From: Curtobacterium aurantiacum
GTDB lineage: Bacteria; Actinomycetota; Actinomycetes; Actinomycetales; Microbacteriaceae
NCBI RefSeq assembly: GCF_018598555.1
Contig: NZ_JAHEWN010000003.1
Location: forward strand, 1 to 64,000
DNA: 64,000 nt
Direction of reading: 5' to 3'
Positions 63,770 through 64,000 of this stretch are shown here, one piece after another (within the stretch, counting starts at the first letter, position 1; every line of letters starts with the position of its first letter). The position numbers were made by a program, and so were the translations under genes. The notes beneath the pieces were generated by a model that saw nothing but the letters and a program-made list of their open reading frames with translations, searched no databases and was not told where the DNA came from.

Positions 63770-64000
63770 ATGATCAGAACCACCCGTGCCACCGCGGCAC
63801 TGGCGTTGGCGGGCGCAGCAGCCGTCCTCCTCGCCGCGTGTTCCACCACCGGCAGTGCTTCCCCCTCGAGCTCGGCGTCGAGCGATGCGAAGAAGGATCC
63901 CGCCGCCAGCTGCAAGGCCCCGGACACCCCTGGTACGGACGCGCTGAAGATCGGCACGATCCTGCCCCTGACCGGTTCGCTGGCCTACCTCAACCCGCCG
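63770..64000 (+). CDS. Branched-chain amino acid-type ABC substrate-binding lipoprotein (partial)
   Basis: The first 77 codons are present; the window ends inside the gene. The lipoprotein signal ends at VLLAAC (Cys24), followed by a Ser-rich linker. Then comes the typical start of Liv-type receptors, DALKIGTILPLTGSLAYLNPP. It probably serves the livH-M-G-F transporter 4 kb away, which has no binding protein of its own nearby (inference). ATG at 63770 has GAAAGGG upstream. GlnR-like sites precede it. Confidence 0.88.
   Translation, partial: MIRTTRATAALALAGAAAVLLAACSTTGSASPSSSASSDAKKDPAASCKAPDTPGTDALKIGTILPLTGSLAYLNPP

Overview
The window looks like a contig end from a high-GC Gram-positive actinobacterium, most likely Microbacteriaceae and possibly Curtobacterium. 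The genus is inferred from gene style, not searched. Support: very high GC with GC-ending codons, many GTG starts, many apparently leaderless genes, a DtxR/IdeR-type iron box, an LAxTG-type sorting signal, and a PcrA/RecQ/GuaB3/PerM gene set typical of the group. Bases 1-127 are not genomic: a C homopolymer, a T run, the Illumina P7 sequence, a 10-base index and the 15-base Nextera primer tail, joined directly to chromosomal DNA.

Layout. 128-2845: nnrD, a histidine phosphatase and an AbiEi/DUF559 (Vsr-like) protein. 3169-9679: glycan uptake operon (lipoprotein binding protein, two permeases, GH38 alpha-mannosidase). 9893-18093: small genes including a PhzF remnant, two DUF805 proteins, a sortase-anchored LTD protein, a ROK regulator, a GNAT and an alkyltransferase-like protein. 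18131-21900: heterodimeric ABC exporter behind a CTTG repeat. 22482-28996: purH-purN, a PerM-like protein and sucCD. 29217-33327: RecQ, small membrane proteins, MpaB-like oxygenase, PdxH-like oxidase. 33357-38619: desferrioxamine-type siderophore operon under an iron box. 38739-46243: Tat-exported phosphoesterase, pcrA, GDPD, DUF817 and Bax-inhibitor-like proteins. 46568-51369: guaA, DUF3817, SURF1 and a cation/proton antiporter with its TrkA-C subunit. 52129-59700: glpD, guaB3 and a branched-chain-amino-acid/amide type ABC operon. 59942-64000: guaB, a second DUF559 protein, an SDR and a truncated Liv-type binding protein.

The genes are mostly housekeeping: purine/GMP synthesis (purN, purH, guaA, guaB, guaB3), TCA cycle (sucCD), iron acquisition and transport. 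The least explained part is the intergenic DNA. At least six families of long palindromes (A-F) recur, with arms of about 13-25 bp. One gene is bracketed by two copies of family C, and another by two copies of a composite F-D element. Two sets of GlnR-like half-sites lie upstream of the Liv-type permease operon and the Liv-type binding protein, which suggests shared nitrogen control of two separated parts of one transport function.
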